A DNA stretch of 64,000 nt from Liriodendron chinense (Eukaryota > Streptophyta > Magnoliopsida > Magnoliales > Magnoliaceae): contig ML058459.1 in NCBI GenBank assembly GCA_003013855.2, positions 2,301,050 through 2,365,049 on the forward strand. The letters are read 5' to 3'. Positions 25,260-37,164 of the stretch are shown piece after piece; the stretch's first letter is position 1; every line of letters begins with the position of its first letter. A model generated the notes under the pieces. The model saw only the letters and a list, made by a program, of their open reading frames with translations. It was not told where the DNA came from and ran no database searches. A program made the position numbers and the translations under genes.

Positions 25260-25610
25260 CATAAACACCACAATGGGCCCTAATGAGTAGCATTTTGAAA
25301 ACTTTTTAGCTGCCCTCTTTTTTGTGTACACCTCAGTTCCCTAACATTTCAAATCATAAGCTTCATTTACACATTTTTTGCCCCTACCTAGCAACCCATT
25401 GCTGAACTCCCTGCTTTGAACACTCCCATTCTGCCATCCTCTACGTATTGCATCACTTCTGTATCGCAATTTTGCTCTGCTTTGGGAGAATTGGTCTATC
25501 CCTTTCCTCGACCCATTTGAATTAAGACACGTAATCTCCACGGGCGGTCCCCAAAGGTCACACCCACTAAATAAGCCACCTCCATTTTAACCAATTTTAT
25601 CATATTAGCC

Positions 25611-26760
25611 TAGAGCTTGGCAACTATTCGATCCGAGTCAAACATGGACCAGATCATATCATTCGGCTGCTTGAGTGGGTGTATTCAAACAATGTTCAAA
25701 CAAACATTCGAACAGGGTGGCTCTGTTCGAACTCGGTTTGGTCTGGCCCACCCCATGTTCGAACATGTTCAAACATATGGATTTCGGATAATTTTTTCGA
25801 GTCTAACAAGTTCGAACAATTTGGCTTTCTTTTGCTTGAAAATATTTTTTCAACTACTGAGCAGTGAGTACCGATTTGTTCACAAATTACATATCACAAA
25901 TAACAAATCACAAGGTTTAAAGTTTTTAACTAAATAAAAAACATAACATAGATAATTAATGTTCAATAAACACAACAATATCCCTAGATCATTATTTACA
26001 AATTCTAAATCTCTAAATATTCATAAATAATTGACAGTGATCTTAATTTCTAAATCAATATGATGATATGAAAAATTAACAAATGACAATATTCTCAAAT
26101 CAATAAAATTATAAACATGACAATATTCCTAAATCAATATTAAAAAATCCTAAATCTCTAAAAACAATATCTAATATTCATAAATAATTGACAATAATCT
26201 TAATTCCTAAATCAATATGACAGATTCACAAATCACAAATTCACAATATTTCCAAATCAATAGACAATATTTAGTTCTTCACATCAAAAATCTTAATTCG
26301 AAAATAACTACAAACAATATTCATAATTAACCAACAACAAATCCCGAATTTATAAATTCTAATCCAACCAATAAATAAATCACAGATTTGAGATTACCTT
26401 CATAATTAGTGAATCACAGATTCACAACAATGGAGGTGAGCTGTTAGCTTGGCTCAGGCAGTGAATCACGCACAGATGGGATAATAACCTTCGTGTTCGG
26501 CCGTTCGGGCAGTCAATCATGCACGGACAATCGTACTGGTTCGGGTTGATTGCCGAGAGAGAGAGAGAGAGAGGGAGAGAGGGAAGGGGGGTTAGGCGGA
26601 CTACCGGAAATGAGTAAGGAAGAGCTGTGATCTAAATCGACTCGATTGTTTTTTTAATAGACCTTGTTTGTTCGAACATGAAGACTTTTTGTCTGGACTG
26701 AGTTTTACTGAGTCGATCCGAACGATTTGACCGATCAAACTCGGTTTGTGTCCAACTCTA
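25611..26760. mobile_element. hAT-like non-autonomous element, AT-rich
   Basis: The left end tagagcttggcaac and the inverse of the right end (tagagttggacacaaacc) resemble each other and the TIR of the element at 62211. The interior has repeated 'aaatcaatatgac' and 'cacaatattc' words and no transposase. The 8-bp flanks do not match, so the ends or the class may be wrong. A (GA)n run lies at 26556-26573. Confidence 0.35.
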
Positions 26761-26946
26761 CTCGATCCATAGTAATCCTTGTCATCTTCCGTTACAAAGC
26801 TTTTGACTTCGAATAATAAACTTGTAACTTGTGTGTGCCTTTGGTCTCCCTATTTTCCATTTGCTGCTTAATAGATAGAGGGGTAACTGTAACTGGATCA
26901 TAAAAAAACATCTGCACCAAAATGGAGTTGACTAACCTGGTGTTGG

Positions 26947-27680
26947 TGTTGGGTAAGGATGCACAAATCGTTGGATCTCCCAATCCCCAATACACAGAAT
27001 TATGGTGTATTTGAACTATGTAAAACAATCTCAAATAACCAAGAATGCACAATCATAATTACCACACACTGCACAACGATTTTTACGTGGAAAACCCTCT
27101 AATGATAGAGGTAAAAACCACGGGACCTTGTCTAGTCAACAAATCCACTATGTAAGAACGCATTACAAAACGATCACAAGTTTATCCCAACACTCGGATC
27201 TAAGATCTTCACCTCTTGGGTGGATTACAATAAAAAAAGAGAACAAGTAATGAAGAGATCTCACCACCTAACGATTGAGAAATCCTCATAAACCGTTTCT
27301 TAAAGAAGCTAAGAACTCAGGCCAACAACGTGGATTATCTTCATAAATCTATTCTCTCTGTCTCTCTCTCTCCAAGCCTTTCTCGCTCTCTTTTAGAACG
27401 TCTAACAAACCCTAGAACGTCTACCTCTAAACCCTAATCTAGCTATTAGAGTGTTTATATAGAACTAAGTTTAGATTAGAAATAAAACGCGCAAAACTAC
27501 GCTAAACAACACACGACCGTCGATTGACCTGCCCAAAGGTTCGGTCGCTTGAACATGGCCAAAATATGTCCAACATGCAACTAACTAAATTGGGTGAATT
27601 TCAATCAATTGAGTCAGGGTCGATCGATCAATGACCCCCAAACAATCTCTCCCCACTCCTGAGGAGCAAAAACCCCATCA
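26947..27680 (-). repeat. Copia 3' LTR (left)
   Basis: 734 bp. A TATATAAA box on the minus strand lies at about 27454-27461 and a CT-rich tract at 27355-27382. The plus-strand ends are tgttgggtaagg and ccccatca. Confidence 0.88.
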
Positions 27681-27694
27681 AATCTCCCCCTTTC
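27681..27694 (-). other. Copia polypurine tract
   Basis: AAAGGGGGAGATTT on the minus strand directly abuts the 3' LTR. It is the second-strand primer site of the element. Confidence 0.8.
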
Positions 27695-27699
27695 AACTC

Positions 27700-28466
27700 A
27701 GGAGGAGGACTCCATTACCTTCAAGCTCGCCATGCTTTTACAAGCTTCAAACTTAGTCTTGGACATTGTCTTCAGTATGGATCTTCTCAACTTGTAGCAC
27801 CTTGTTCTTTAGAATATCCCTAATTTAGTGATACCAAACTTTTATGTGCTTCGACTTGGAATGTAGACTTGGGTTCTTACTCAAGTGGATCACACTCTGG
27901 CTATCATAGTAACCCATGTGCTTGTCTTGCTTCAGGTTTAGTTCTCATAAGAGTCTCTTCATCTAAAGCATCTCTTTGCATGCTTTTGTGACTGCATGTA
28001 CTTGGCCTTTATCGTAGACAACACTACACACTTCTGTAACTTGCTTTGCCATGATACTGCTCCCCCTACAAATGTAAACATGTACCCCGATGTTGATTTC
28101 TTGGAGTCTATGTTTCCTGCTATATCTGCATCTATGTACCCTTTTAGCACATGTTTTCCTTCATCGAAGCATAAGCTCAACTTTGATGAGCCTCTATGAT
28201 ACCGTAGTATCCATTTCATTGCTGCCCAGTGTCCTTTGTCAGGATTGGTAAGATAACTGCTCGATACACCAACTACATATGCTATGTCTGGGCCCGTACA
28301 CACTATAACATACATTAAGCTTCCTACCGCTGAAGTATAGGGCAGCTTCTTCATCTCTTCCAACTCTTCCTTGGTCTTAGGACATTGTCTATTGCTAAAT
28401 CTAAAGTGACCATCAAATGGAGAACTGACTGACTTTGCTGTCCTCATGTTAAATGTTTTTAGGACC
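27700..28466 (-). pseudogene. Copia pol, 3' part (RNase H), broken
   Basis: This is the downstream half of the copia polyprotein, cut off by the Ogre-like insertion at 28466. An open stretch at 27959-28447 reads the copia RNase H region. It includes LPYTSAVGSLMYV, GPDIAYVVGV, KWILRYHRG and STSGYMFTFVGGAVSWQSK. These fit the end of RT and the RNase H of Ty1/copia. The usual acidic position in the 'TxAEY' motif reads IKAKY, and stops follow before the PPT. It is not functional. Confidence 0.85.
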
Positions 28467-29982
28467 TATGGACCCTCGTCGTTTCCGCGCTCCCACACGA
28501 CGTTCCCGTCCCTTCCCTTTCGGGAAAAGAAGGAGAGGAAGAGGATGCGTGAGTGCGAAATCGCCGTTTGCGCCACTGGCTTGCCTCGGTCTCTAGGGCT
28601 TTGTTTGGTTGTCGTGTTAAGTTGGATGTGTTTAAATGAGTTTATATAAGACCAGAGTCGCCACTAGCCAATTACTTCGAATCTACAGTCGGCTAGACCC
28701 CGTAGAAATGTTAGAGAAGGAGATCCGAAGATTCCTTCATCTAAAATGACTCATTTTGATCTGCGGCCAGAGATTCAAGGTAAGGGATCACGGTTACAGG
28801 GTGGGAAGAGGTTAAGCACCCCACACACTGCCCGTACCGAAGTATGGTCTCTACTTCACAGAATCGAACTAATACTTGAAAGTCTGTTTTAATCCTCGTA
28901 CATTCTCATAGATGACATGATGCATGAATGCTGGTCTAAACAGTAAGAGTTTCTGATGGGCAGGTTCCAACAACGGGCAAGCCCAGAGCATACGCTCGAA
29001 CTGACAGGTGCTTAATTTAAGACGTATGCAGTGTGCTTGAATAATCAAGGTGCTTGTAGTGAAGCATGAATGCAGGTCTGAACAGTAAGAGTTTCTGATG
29101 GGCAGGTTCCAACAACGGGCAAGCCCAGAGCATACGCTCGAACTGACAGGTGCTTAATTTAAGACATATGCATTGTGCTTGAATAATCAAGGTGCTTGCA
29201 GTGAAGCAGGGGGGTTGGAAGAAAAGTAAATATTGCACTTATGCTAGATGCAAATGAGATGATGCTGGAAAAAGAGTAGCTGGATGGACGGAGGTGTCGC
29301 AAGGGTTGGCTTCGAGTGGCTGGATCAAGACTTGGATGGCTTGGGAGACTTGGACCAGTGGTCAGGCTGGGCTGGACCAGGGCTAGGCTCTTCTCACTCG
29401 GGCTCTCCTTGGTGGAAGGAATGGGCTAAAGGATGAAGGAGGACTCAGACGGACGAGCTCTCTTTGGTTGAGTGGTGTCTTGAAATGAGAAGGGGAGGAG
29501 GGTATTTATAGCAGCGGCCAGTGGCATTTCGTGTAAATAATTTTGGGCGGCCTGCTGTGGGCCGCCCGTACGGCCGTTCCTCGGTTTCCAGCGAGGTACG
29601 GTCGCTCCCTTGGGGCTGCTGTTTGGCTCGGTGGGTTGACTCAGTGAGTTGACTCAGCGGGTCGACTCAGTGATTTGACTCAGCGGGTTGACTCGACGGG
29701 TTGACTCGGTGTTTTGACTCGACGAGTTGACTCAGTGGGTTGACTCGGCGGGTTAACTCAGTGAGTTTGACTTTTTTAGGATTTTTTGACTGGCTTTTCT
29801 TATGCGGGGTTTTTCAGGCTGATGTTTAGGACTGGGTTGACTGGGTTCAGGCTTGAGTTGGGCTACGGAATGGGGCTTACAAGGGTGAGTTTGGCTGAGT
29901 TTGGACTTGGGATTTGGGGGGATGGTCCTCCATTCATCCAGCTATCTCTACCAACAGTGTAGCCGAAGGTGGGGTGTCTACA
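28467..29982 (-). repeat. Ogre-like 3' LTR (left)
   Basis: 1516 bp. A TATAAATA box on the minus strand lies at 29513-29520. The outer end is TATGG instead of TGTGG, so the terminal dinucleotide is altered by one transition. Two internal direct repeats of about 130 bp (28945-29070 and 29085-29207) share 'cagtaagagtttctgatggg'. A 15-bp gttgactc(g/a) minisatellite lies at 29633-29770. Confidence 0.93.
29633..29770. repeat. 15-bp gttgactcag minisatellite in the LTR
   Basis: About nine units of the form g(g/a)gttgactc(a/g)(g/a)(c/t). The other LTR (48074-48212) carries the same array with a slightly different unit order and number. Confidence 0.85.
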
Positions 29983-29996
29983 GATGCCCCTCTTTG
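29983..29996 (-). other. Ogre-like polypurine tract
   Basis: CAAAGAGGGGCATC on the minus strand directly precedes the 3' LTR, which begins TGTAGACACCCC. Confidence 0.75.
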
Positions 29997-30044
29997 GCAG
30001 AGGTTGCGTGCAACCGAATGCCAAAGCGAGTGGACACCCCACTT

Positions 30045-30950
30045 CTGACCCGGTCATTCATGGATCATGTTCTGAAATCTTTGCTTACCTTTGCATCTGT
30101 GCCAGTTGATCGTTTGGAAGTCGATCACTTGCACATACCGCGGGAGTTTGGAGAAAACGTTGCGATTGTCCTTGCATACGCTGCAACCTGGGTACCCAAT
30201 CGCAACCCTTCCATTCCCGATCGGTACTAACATCGGAAAGGTACAGCAGAGCCTCCGCGTCGCTAGTCTTACGAGGATGCTGACCCTGAGACTGATTGTG
30301 TGATGTTTGATGTTTTCCCAGATCGCTCCAGGAGTACTTGTTTCGCTTGACTGTCAAAGTGGTTAGACGTCCTGCGTTAGATAGTCTTACGGGATTTTAC
30401 TACGCCGACTTGGACTCAGTCAAGGTACTTCAGGCATCCACGCCTAGGTATGTGCGGGTGGGCTTTTTCCACCCGATCTGCTAGTTTCGATGCTTGGTTT
30501 GCAATTCATTCTTTCCTTGATTGTGGTCTGGAATCTTTGTTGTCCTTTGTATCTGAGTCAGATGATTGTCTGGAGATTGATAAGTCGCACATACCGCGGG
30601 AGTTTGGAGAAAACGTTGCGATTGTCCCTGCATGCGCTGCAACCTGGGTACCCAATCGCAACCTTTCCATTCCTGATCGGTACTAACATCGGAAAGGTAC
30701 AGCAGAGCCTCTGCGTCCGTAGTCTTACGAGGATGCTGACCCTGAGACTGTTTGTGTGATGTTTGATGTTTTCCCAGATCACTCCAGGAGTACTTGTTTT
30801 GCTTGACTGTCAAAGTGGTTAGACGCCCTGTGTCAGATAGTCTTACGGGATTCTACTACGCCGACTTGGATTCAGTCAAGGTACTTCAGGCATCCACGCC
30901 TAGGTATGTGCGGGTGAACTCTTTCCACCCAATCTGCTGATTTTGATACT
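30045..30950. repeat. Tandem duplication of about 435 bp in the Ogre 3' region
   Basis: The blocks about 30060-30495 and 30500-30945 share long stretches such as 'accgcgggagtttggagaaa', 'gtacagcagagcct' and 'cttcaggcatccacgccta'. Short open frames here are by-products of the duplication. Confidence 0.85.
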
Positions 30951-31894
30951 TGGGTTACAATTCATCGTTTCCACCTGTTCAAATGGTTTCTTTGACCGAG
31001 CCTTTTGGCTTTCATCTTTTTGTATCTTGGCATGTGGTACGACTGCACTGACACTGGGGTTCAGTTCGACCGTACTTTGAGTGCATTGGATCCGATGGTC
31101 TCCGGGGAAACCGCGAGATATCGGATCTGATTTGATTTTTGCGTCGACTCCTACCTAGAGATATGGAAGATCTCCTGGTGTGTTGGAGGCCGAACGCTCT
31201 ACTGAGAAAATATTTTTTTGGATTTTTGAAAAGGCACCCACTCTGGGGAGTGATACTCCGTGGGGTTTTTATTTGCAAATAGAAATATTTTTTGTCTTTT
31301 GAAATGGAAATCGGGTCTGCACGTGCCTCCACTAGGGATGCCTGTGGGGTCTTTGGCTAACCGACTTTTTTTTGAAAGCAGGTAAATATGATGATTGATG
31401 CGATGGATGCTGATGCATGGAGATGCATGATGAATGCGTGTGTGGCTCATTCTCTTTCAGTTTGATGATTTTTCTTTTGTTGGGGATGCAGAGAACTTTG
31501 AGATTATTGCTTGCAGGGTTGTGCTCCCCTGGGGATTTTTCTTTTTGATACGGAGGTTTGGACAGTGGGTTGGTCAAGATCCCGACCCGTGGTCGATCAG
31601 GTCCATCGTCCCAAGATGCTGTTTCTTTGCGAATGAGAATGTACGAGGATGCTATCCGACTTCAAGATGTTCTTCTGGGCATACATGTGATTGAGATGGT
31701 GTTTGGTTGCCCCCGTTTTGGTCAAGATTCCAATTTGCGGGCGATCGGATCCGTCATCCCATACTGTGAAGTGAGCGAAGTTCAAGACTCCTGAAGTGTA
31801 GTGCTGGGGATACTGACAATTTTTGTGATTTTTGCAGATATTTGGGTCCGAACCTTTACCTGAGAGGTCAGGATAGAGATCGGTTTATTGAAAA

Positions 31895-32250
31895 AACAGG
31901 AAATATTTTTTGTGATTTTTGAAATATTTTCTTTGAAAGCAAGAGAAATATTTTTGTGATTTTTGACAATATTTTGATTGAAAGCAAGGGAAATATTTTT
32001 GTGATTTTTGACAATATTTTGTTTGAAAGCAAGGGAAATATTTTTGTCATTTTTGACAATATTTTGTTGAAAGCAAGGGAAATATTTTTTGTGATTCTTG
32101 ACAATATTTTGTTGAAAGCAAGGGAAATATTTTTGTGATTCTTGACAATATTTTGTTGAAAGCAAGGGAAATATTTTTTGTGATTTTTTACAATATTTTG
32201 TTGAAAGCAGGGGAAATATTTTTTGTGATTTTTGAAAATATTTTGCAATG
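31895..32250. repeat. About 45-bp tandem repeat, roughly eight copies
   Basis: Unit: 'gaaatatttttgtgattttt' then 'gacaatattttgttgaaagcaa(g)g'. The array lies in the 3' untranslated part of the Ogre-like element. Minus-strand frames over it translate to repeated NIVKNHKNI-type peptide and are not a gene. Confidence 0.92.
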
Positions 32251-32794
32251 TTTTGGTATTTTGTGATTTTTTTTTTGCAGGGAAAAGTGTGGAATTTTCA
32301 TCCACTTCCAGCTTCTACTGCTGGTAAGGCACCCGATCCATTTTACGTCAGCGAGCAAGACGAGTCTCACACAGTTAAGTGCCGTAGTTTTACATCTTCG
32401 GATGAGGAGATTTGAGGGTTTTCAGTCAACACACCCACAAAGTTGCCTGTTCCTCATGTGCAATGCACATAGACCACGTATCGTCCGACGGACTCCTTCG
32501 GCCACAAAATGAGCCACATCCTCACATTTCCCTTAGTCAATCCAGTTTGGGGTCTTACGTCGCTCACAATTCCGTGAGGGTGAGCTTCACCTCCCAATAG
32601 CCTTAATCCCCTTCATGAGTTTTAGGAATAGGGAACATCCGTCAGATTCAACAGCGACTTCCAAATCAAGGTTGTCTATCACGGTGCGTTTAACACGAAC
32701 AGGATTGCGGAGTTCTGCCCGCTTCAGCCCTCACCTGTTTAAAAGATTCCGGACACCCGTACCATCAAGTGTCAGCCATGTCCGGAACAGGTTA

Positions 32795-33429
32795 GGAAAG
32801 AAAGCCCCCGAGAAGTTAATCCCAGTGTAGTTTTAGGTCTTCGGACTGCTGGAGATGAATTTGTGCAGTAAATTTTTTTTTTTATTTTTATATTTTTTTT
32901 GTATTTTGAAAAGGTTCCAGAGTTCAACTCAAGTAATCAAAGATGACAATGGTTTTATGGAAAGCTTGAAATCTTTTTGGTATTTTTGGAAATGATCCAG
33001 GTTATCAAACCTTGATCCTAACGGTCGAGGCCGATGCCGGTTTTTAGTTGAAAGCGAGAAAGGTCCCCCGAGAAATTAATCCCAGTGTAGTTTAAGGTCT
33101 TCGGACCAAAATCTGTACATGCTGAAAATACATTCTCTTTTTGTGATTTTTTCGAAATGATCCAGGTCATCAGATCTTGGCCTGAACGGTTGGGATCGAT
33201 GTTGGTTTTTATTAAAATCCCTCGGGATACTGATCCTGACGTAGTTTAAGGTCTTCGGACCCGATTTTTGTACAAGCGATGCTGGAAACCACGTTTTTTT
33301 TTTTACTTTTTAGAAAATGTCCGGAGTCATCCGGTCTTGATGAAGACCGATACCGGTTTTTATTGAAAGTCCCTCGGGATCTTGATCCCGACGTAGTTTA
33401 AGGTCTTCGGACAAAAAACTGTACAAACA

Positions 33430-33499
<70 letters not shown>

Positions 33500-33910
33500 A
33501 AATGATCCAGATCATCAGATCTTAGCCTGAATGGCTAGGATCGATGCTGGTTTTTATTAAAAATCTCTCGGGATGCTGATCCCGACGTAGTTTAAGGTCT
33601 TCGGACCCGATTTTTGTACAAGCGATGCTGGAAATCACGTTTTTTTTTGTTTTTTAGAAAATGTCCGGAGTCATCCGGTCTTGATGAAGACCGATACCGG
33701 TTTTTATTGAAAGTCCCTCGGGATCTTGATCCCGACGTAGTTTAAGATCTTCGGACAAAAAACTATACAAACAGAGCATATATATTTTTTTTAATTTTTG
33801 AAAAGTGTTTTGAGTCATCGATCTTGATTTTGAGGGTCGAGATTGATGCCCGTTCTTATTAAAAATCCCTCGGGATCTTGATCCCGACGTAGTTTAAGGT
33901 CTTCGGACCC
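32795..33910. repeat. Dispersed tandem units with the cgacgtagtttaaggtcttc motif
   Basis: At least seven degenerate units, spaced about 145-255 bp, carry 'cccgacgtagtttaaggtct' 'tcggac' (near 32820, 33075, 33240, 33390, 33585, 33735 and 33885). Several include the palindrome cgggatcttgatcccg. Linkers repeat 'gatccaggtcatcag' and 'gatgctgg'. All lie in the Ogre-like 3' region. Confidence 0.8.
33431..33497. repeat. (TA)n microsatellite
   Basis: About 33 uninterrupted TA units inside one unit of the preceding array. Confidence 0.95.
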
Positions 33911-34079
33911 AATTTTTGGGGTTGGGCATACTTACCTTGCTTTATTTGGCTTCTGACGGGGTTGACTGTGATTTGAGTGGTCCGAATTGCTTGATTTGGC
34001 CCTGTGGGCCATTTCCAAACTTCAGCTTTTCTTTGAAGCACTTATCCTTGATGTTTTTGTGAGGCTAAGAAGGCTTTTC

Positions 34080-34560
34080 ATAGCAGATGATGACTTGAAC
34101 GGCTCAGATTGCTCTTTTCAGCCTTGTGGGCCCTCTTGATGATCAGATCTTGGACTCTGGCCCTCTTTTGATGATCGAACCTTTGATCTTGCTGCTCCAT
34201 GACTTGAGTAAGCTTTCCAATGGTTTGGATCCTGATGATCTAGCCCTTGAATGGTTCAGATTGATAGATTCAGCCCTGTGGGCCCACTTGAGACCTCAGC
34301 TTTCCCTTGAAGCACCTCTTTTTGATGATTTGTGAGGCTAAGAAGGCTTCTCATGGTGTGGATGATGACCTGAACTGCTTAGATCACTTGTTTTGGCCTT
34401 GTGGGCCCACTTGATGATCAGATCTTGGACTCTGACCCTTCTTTTGATGATTCAACCTTTGATCTTGTTGTTTGATGACCCATGCGAGCTTTTCTATGGT
34501 TCAGATCATGATGATCTAGTCTTTGAATGACTTGGATTGCTTGTGGCCCCCACTTGATCA
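34080..34560. repeat. Imperfect repeats with cttgatgatcagatcttgg
   Basis: Two to three units of about 260-270 bp (near 34080-34345 and 34345-34560) share 'cttgatgatcagatcttgga', 'ctttgatcttg' and 'gtgggccc'. Non-coding 3' region of the Ogre-like element, just ahead of the antisense gene. Confidence 0.6.
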
Positions 34561-34890
34561 CCTTTCCCTCTCTTTGACTTGATCAGCCATGTTCTGGCTG
34601 CATTGCTTCTTGATTGGTCCGGTGGGGCACTTTTTATATGATCTTGATCAGCCTCAATCGAAATCTGGAGTGGACCGGAGCCTTGGGCGGCCCATGGAGT
34701 GCCATCTGCTGACGTGGACTGTCAGCCTCTCCTACCAAGAACCCTGGAGCCAATCCCGCGGAGAGAGAGGGAGCGCGTCCGTACGGGCGGCCCAGAGCAG
34801 GTTGCCCAAGGCTCGCCTCTTGAGCGGCTTGGGCTGGCTCGGGTTCGGACATTCCCTGTTGTCTGTTGCTGCTGTCCTCACCTTTCTTGT

Positions 34891-37164
34891 ATGTCCAGGT
34901 TTGATTTCGACCATGAATCTTCCTTTTGTCTCCTCTTTCCTCCTCATCTTGTCCTCATCTTGCTTTGTCCTTTCTTGGGCAATGGATGGTGGAGATTTAG
35001 GGGTTGTGGGGGCTTTGATGGTTTGGATGCTCTTGATGAGGGCCGAGATGTGCGGCATACTTGTTTGAGTGGACTTGATGTGATCATTGATGATGTCCCC
35101 TTGATGATGGATGGTGTGGATGCCTTGATGATCCCTTTGATCGGCCAGGATGATGACTGGATTCATGATCTCCTGCTGGAGAGGGCCGCAGGTCCAGATC
35201 TGATTGTTGATTCTTCGATCGGGGTTGTCGGGACCCTTCTTGATGGTTCAGATGCATTTTTCGACGGTCAGATTAGCCAGGATGCCACGATGTGTGGTGT
35301 GATCTTTGCTGATAGTCCTTTTGATGGAGAGTATCGTCCTTCTTCTGATCGTCGATCCTTTGCGCACTCTGTTCATGAGGTGGGCGAGTCTTCCCATGCG
35401 GCTGAGGTCGTGACAGCTTCAGACAGTGATGCGACTATATCGGACATAGTTGTTGCTGGGGACAGGTCAGGGGCTGTTGAGTTTGCAGAGGTTCCAGCTT
35501 TTCCTTCTCCTTCGCCCGTTGACCTTCCGATCCTCGATGAGTCATCATTGATTTCTGGGCCTTTTATTCTGGAGGGGGTACCGGTGAGGACTTGTTAGCT
35601 GCTTCCTCGTCCTTCTTGTTCGCCACGGCTGCTTGCTTGGCTTGACAACTTGTCAGCTTATGAGATTCGAGATTTGGAGTCCTATGGCTTCGGCAGTCTG
35701 ATCCATATGGCTAGAGTTGACATTGATTGGAGGATGCTTGGAGCTGCATTGATTGACTGGGTCCCTTCGTTGAACTCGTTCACGTTCAACGATATGGAGA
35801 TGGGACCCTCTTTGGAGGAGCTTGCACGCTTGACAGGCCTACCCTTGGATTATACTCAGTATTTCTCGCCGAAGACATCACCGAAGACGGCTACACCGCA
35901 GAACTGGTTCGGGATCCCCTATCTTGTTCGGCCTGCCGTTGCCGGCCAGGATGCTGTAGTGTTCTCCTTGGACTTGCTGTATGATCTTTTTTCGGGTCCT
36001 CGAAGTGTGGCTGGTTCTACCTTTGCTCGGAATGCACTGATATTTTGTTTGATAGCTGAGGTGCTGTTCTCGGGATGGCGCAGGTCCCAGACTCCTCTGC
36101 TTTTTGAGGTGATGAGCCAAGCTATCCGACGGCAGGGGATCATTTCTCTCATCTTGGCCGAGCTATTTGATGGGCCGACCGACTGCGCCTTGGGCCGCAC
36201 TCGTGTCCTTCGCGGCTGCTGTGCATTTCTTCAGGTATCTTTTCTACACTTTTTCCTTTTGCTTTGTTAGGAATTGCTTTGCTCTAGCTGAACTTCTTTT
36301 TCTTTTTGTGATCAGGTCTGGCTATGGGAGCGTCTTTCTTTGACCGTTCCTGTACCCCTTCTTGGCATTCCTAGCTCTAACATCTTGCGTTATATCATGG
36401 AGTTCCTTCCGTATACAACTAGGATGAGGGAGCCCTTGTATCGCAGGATGTTCGTTGAACTTCGTGACTAGAACGTTCGTTGGGAGTCATCTTGGCTTTC
36501 ACTTCCTCCAGTGCTTTGTGATGCACACCGCCTTCCTCTGATGTTGGTAGGCTTTCGATATTACTTTTCTTACCATCCCATTCGGTTTCTACGGCAGTTT
36601 GGGTACGAGCAAGATGCTCCTCTTTTTGCTTTCACGGGTATCGGACGTCGAGCACTTCCACCTAGATCCTCTGACTTTAGGACCCGGGTTAATTGTTCTT
36701 CGGCGAGCTATTTGACTGCTGATTTGCTGGGTTTTGAGCTGCGGACTTTTCCGATGGCGACCGCCCCATATCAGTACTGGGTTGCTGAGCAGTCTTTGTA
36801 TTAACGTATCCCTTGCTGGCACTAGACTGCTGATGAGGATGAGCAGGATATCCTTGGAGATGCTGGCTCTTCATCTAGTTCATATGAACCCTTTGAGGAG
36901 CGCCCGTTTATCGATCCTTGCTTCCTTTTGGCCACTCGTGGCCATCTGCTGTCTGAGATCTCTGTACTTCGGTATCATTGTGAGATGATGTCGAGGAGAT
37001 TGGCTGCCGATCAGAGGTTGTCTGACGAGGAGACAGCGATCCGTATGCTTGAGCGCGATGAGGCGCATTACCTGCGTATGGAGGTGAGCAGGTTGAGAGC
37101 GAGACTACTTCATTATGAGTCAGAGGACTTACCTGATGTGGCCGAGGAGGAGGGTAGAGGTTGA
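34891..37164 (+). pseudogene. Antisense plant-mobile-domain/DUF7745-like gene carried by the Ogre-like element
   Basis: One reading frame runs 34891-36234 and resumes, in the same coordinate frame and phase, after a GT-AG intron at 36235-36315 (81 nt). It ends at TGA 37162-37164. The N-terminal half is acidic and low-complexity. The core (about 35640-36800) reads WVPSLNSFTFNDMEMGPSLE, then ELARLTGLPLD, FRYYFSYHPIRFLRQFGY and FAFTGIGRRALPP. This pattern resembles the plant mobile domain / DUF7745 proteins linked to plant transposons. A heptad-like tail (EEDEAHYLRMEVSRLRAR-type) ends the frame. Four in-frame stops interrupt it: TAG 35596, TAG 36469, TAA 36802 and TAG 36826. All fit CAG/CAA or TGG decay. 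It faces gag-pol convergently. Extra antisense ORFs are known in Tat-lineage elements. The start codon is uncertain. Confidence 0.72.
36235..36315 (+). other. Predicted intron of the antisense gene
   Basis: The donor is CAG|GTATCT and the acceptor GTGATCAG|GT, 81 nt. Splicing joins ...CAFLQ to VWLWERL... without changing phase. The unspliced reading meets a stop at 36268. Confidence 0.65.

Noticed and set aside
24949..25273. Two overlapping minus-strand ORFs
   Set aside because: Made of the repetitive body of the non-autonomous hAT element.
27644..27644. Copia LTR end at ...cccaaaca (27644/60660)
   Set aside because: Homology continues 36 bases further on both sides. Ending at 27680/60696 gives a canonical PPT and a perfect gttgg TSD.
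30085..30813. Pairs of ORFs of about 70-110 codons on both strands
   Set aside because: Duplicated by the 435-bp tandem repeat and open by chance; no domain.
31782..32305. Minus-strand ORFs of 127 and 145 codons with NIVKNHK repeats
   Set aside because: They are translations of the 45-bp tandem array, open in several frames; no gene.
34732..35166. 144-codon minus-strand ORF
   Set aside because: Shadow of the antisense PMD-like gene; no motif of its own.
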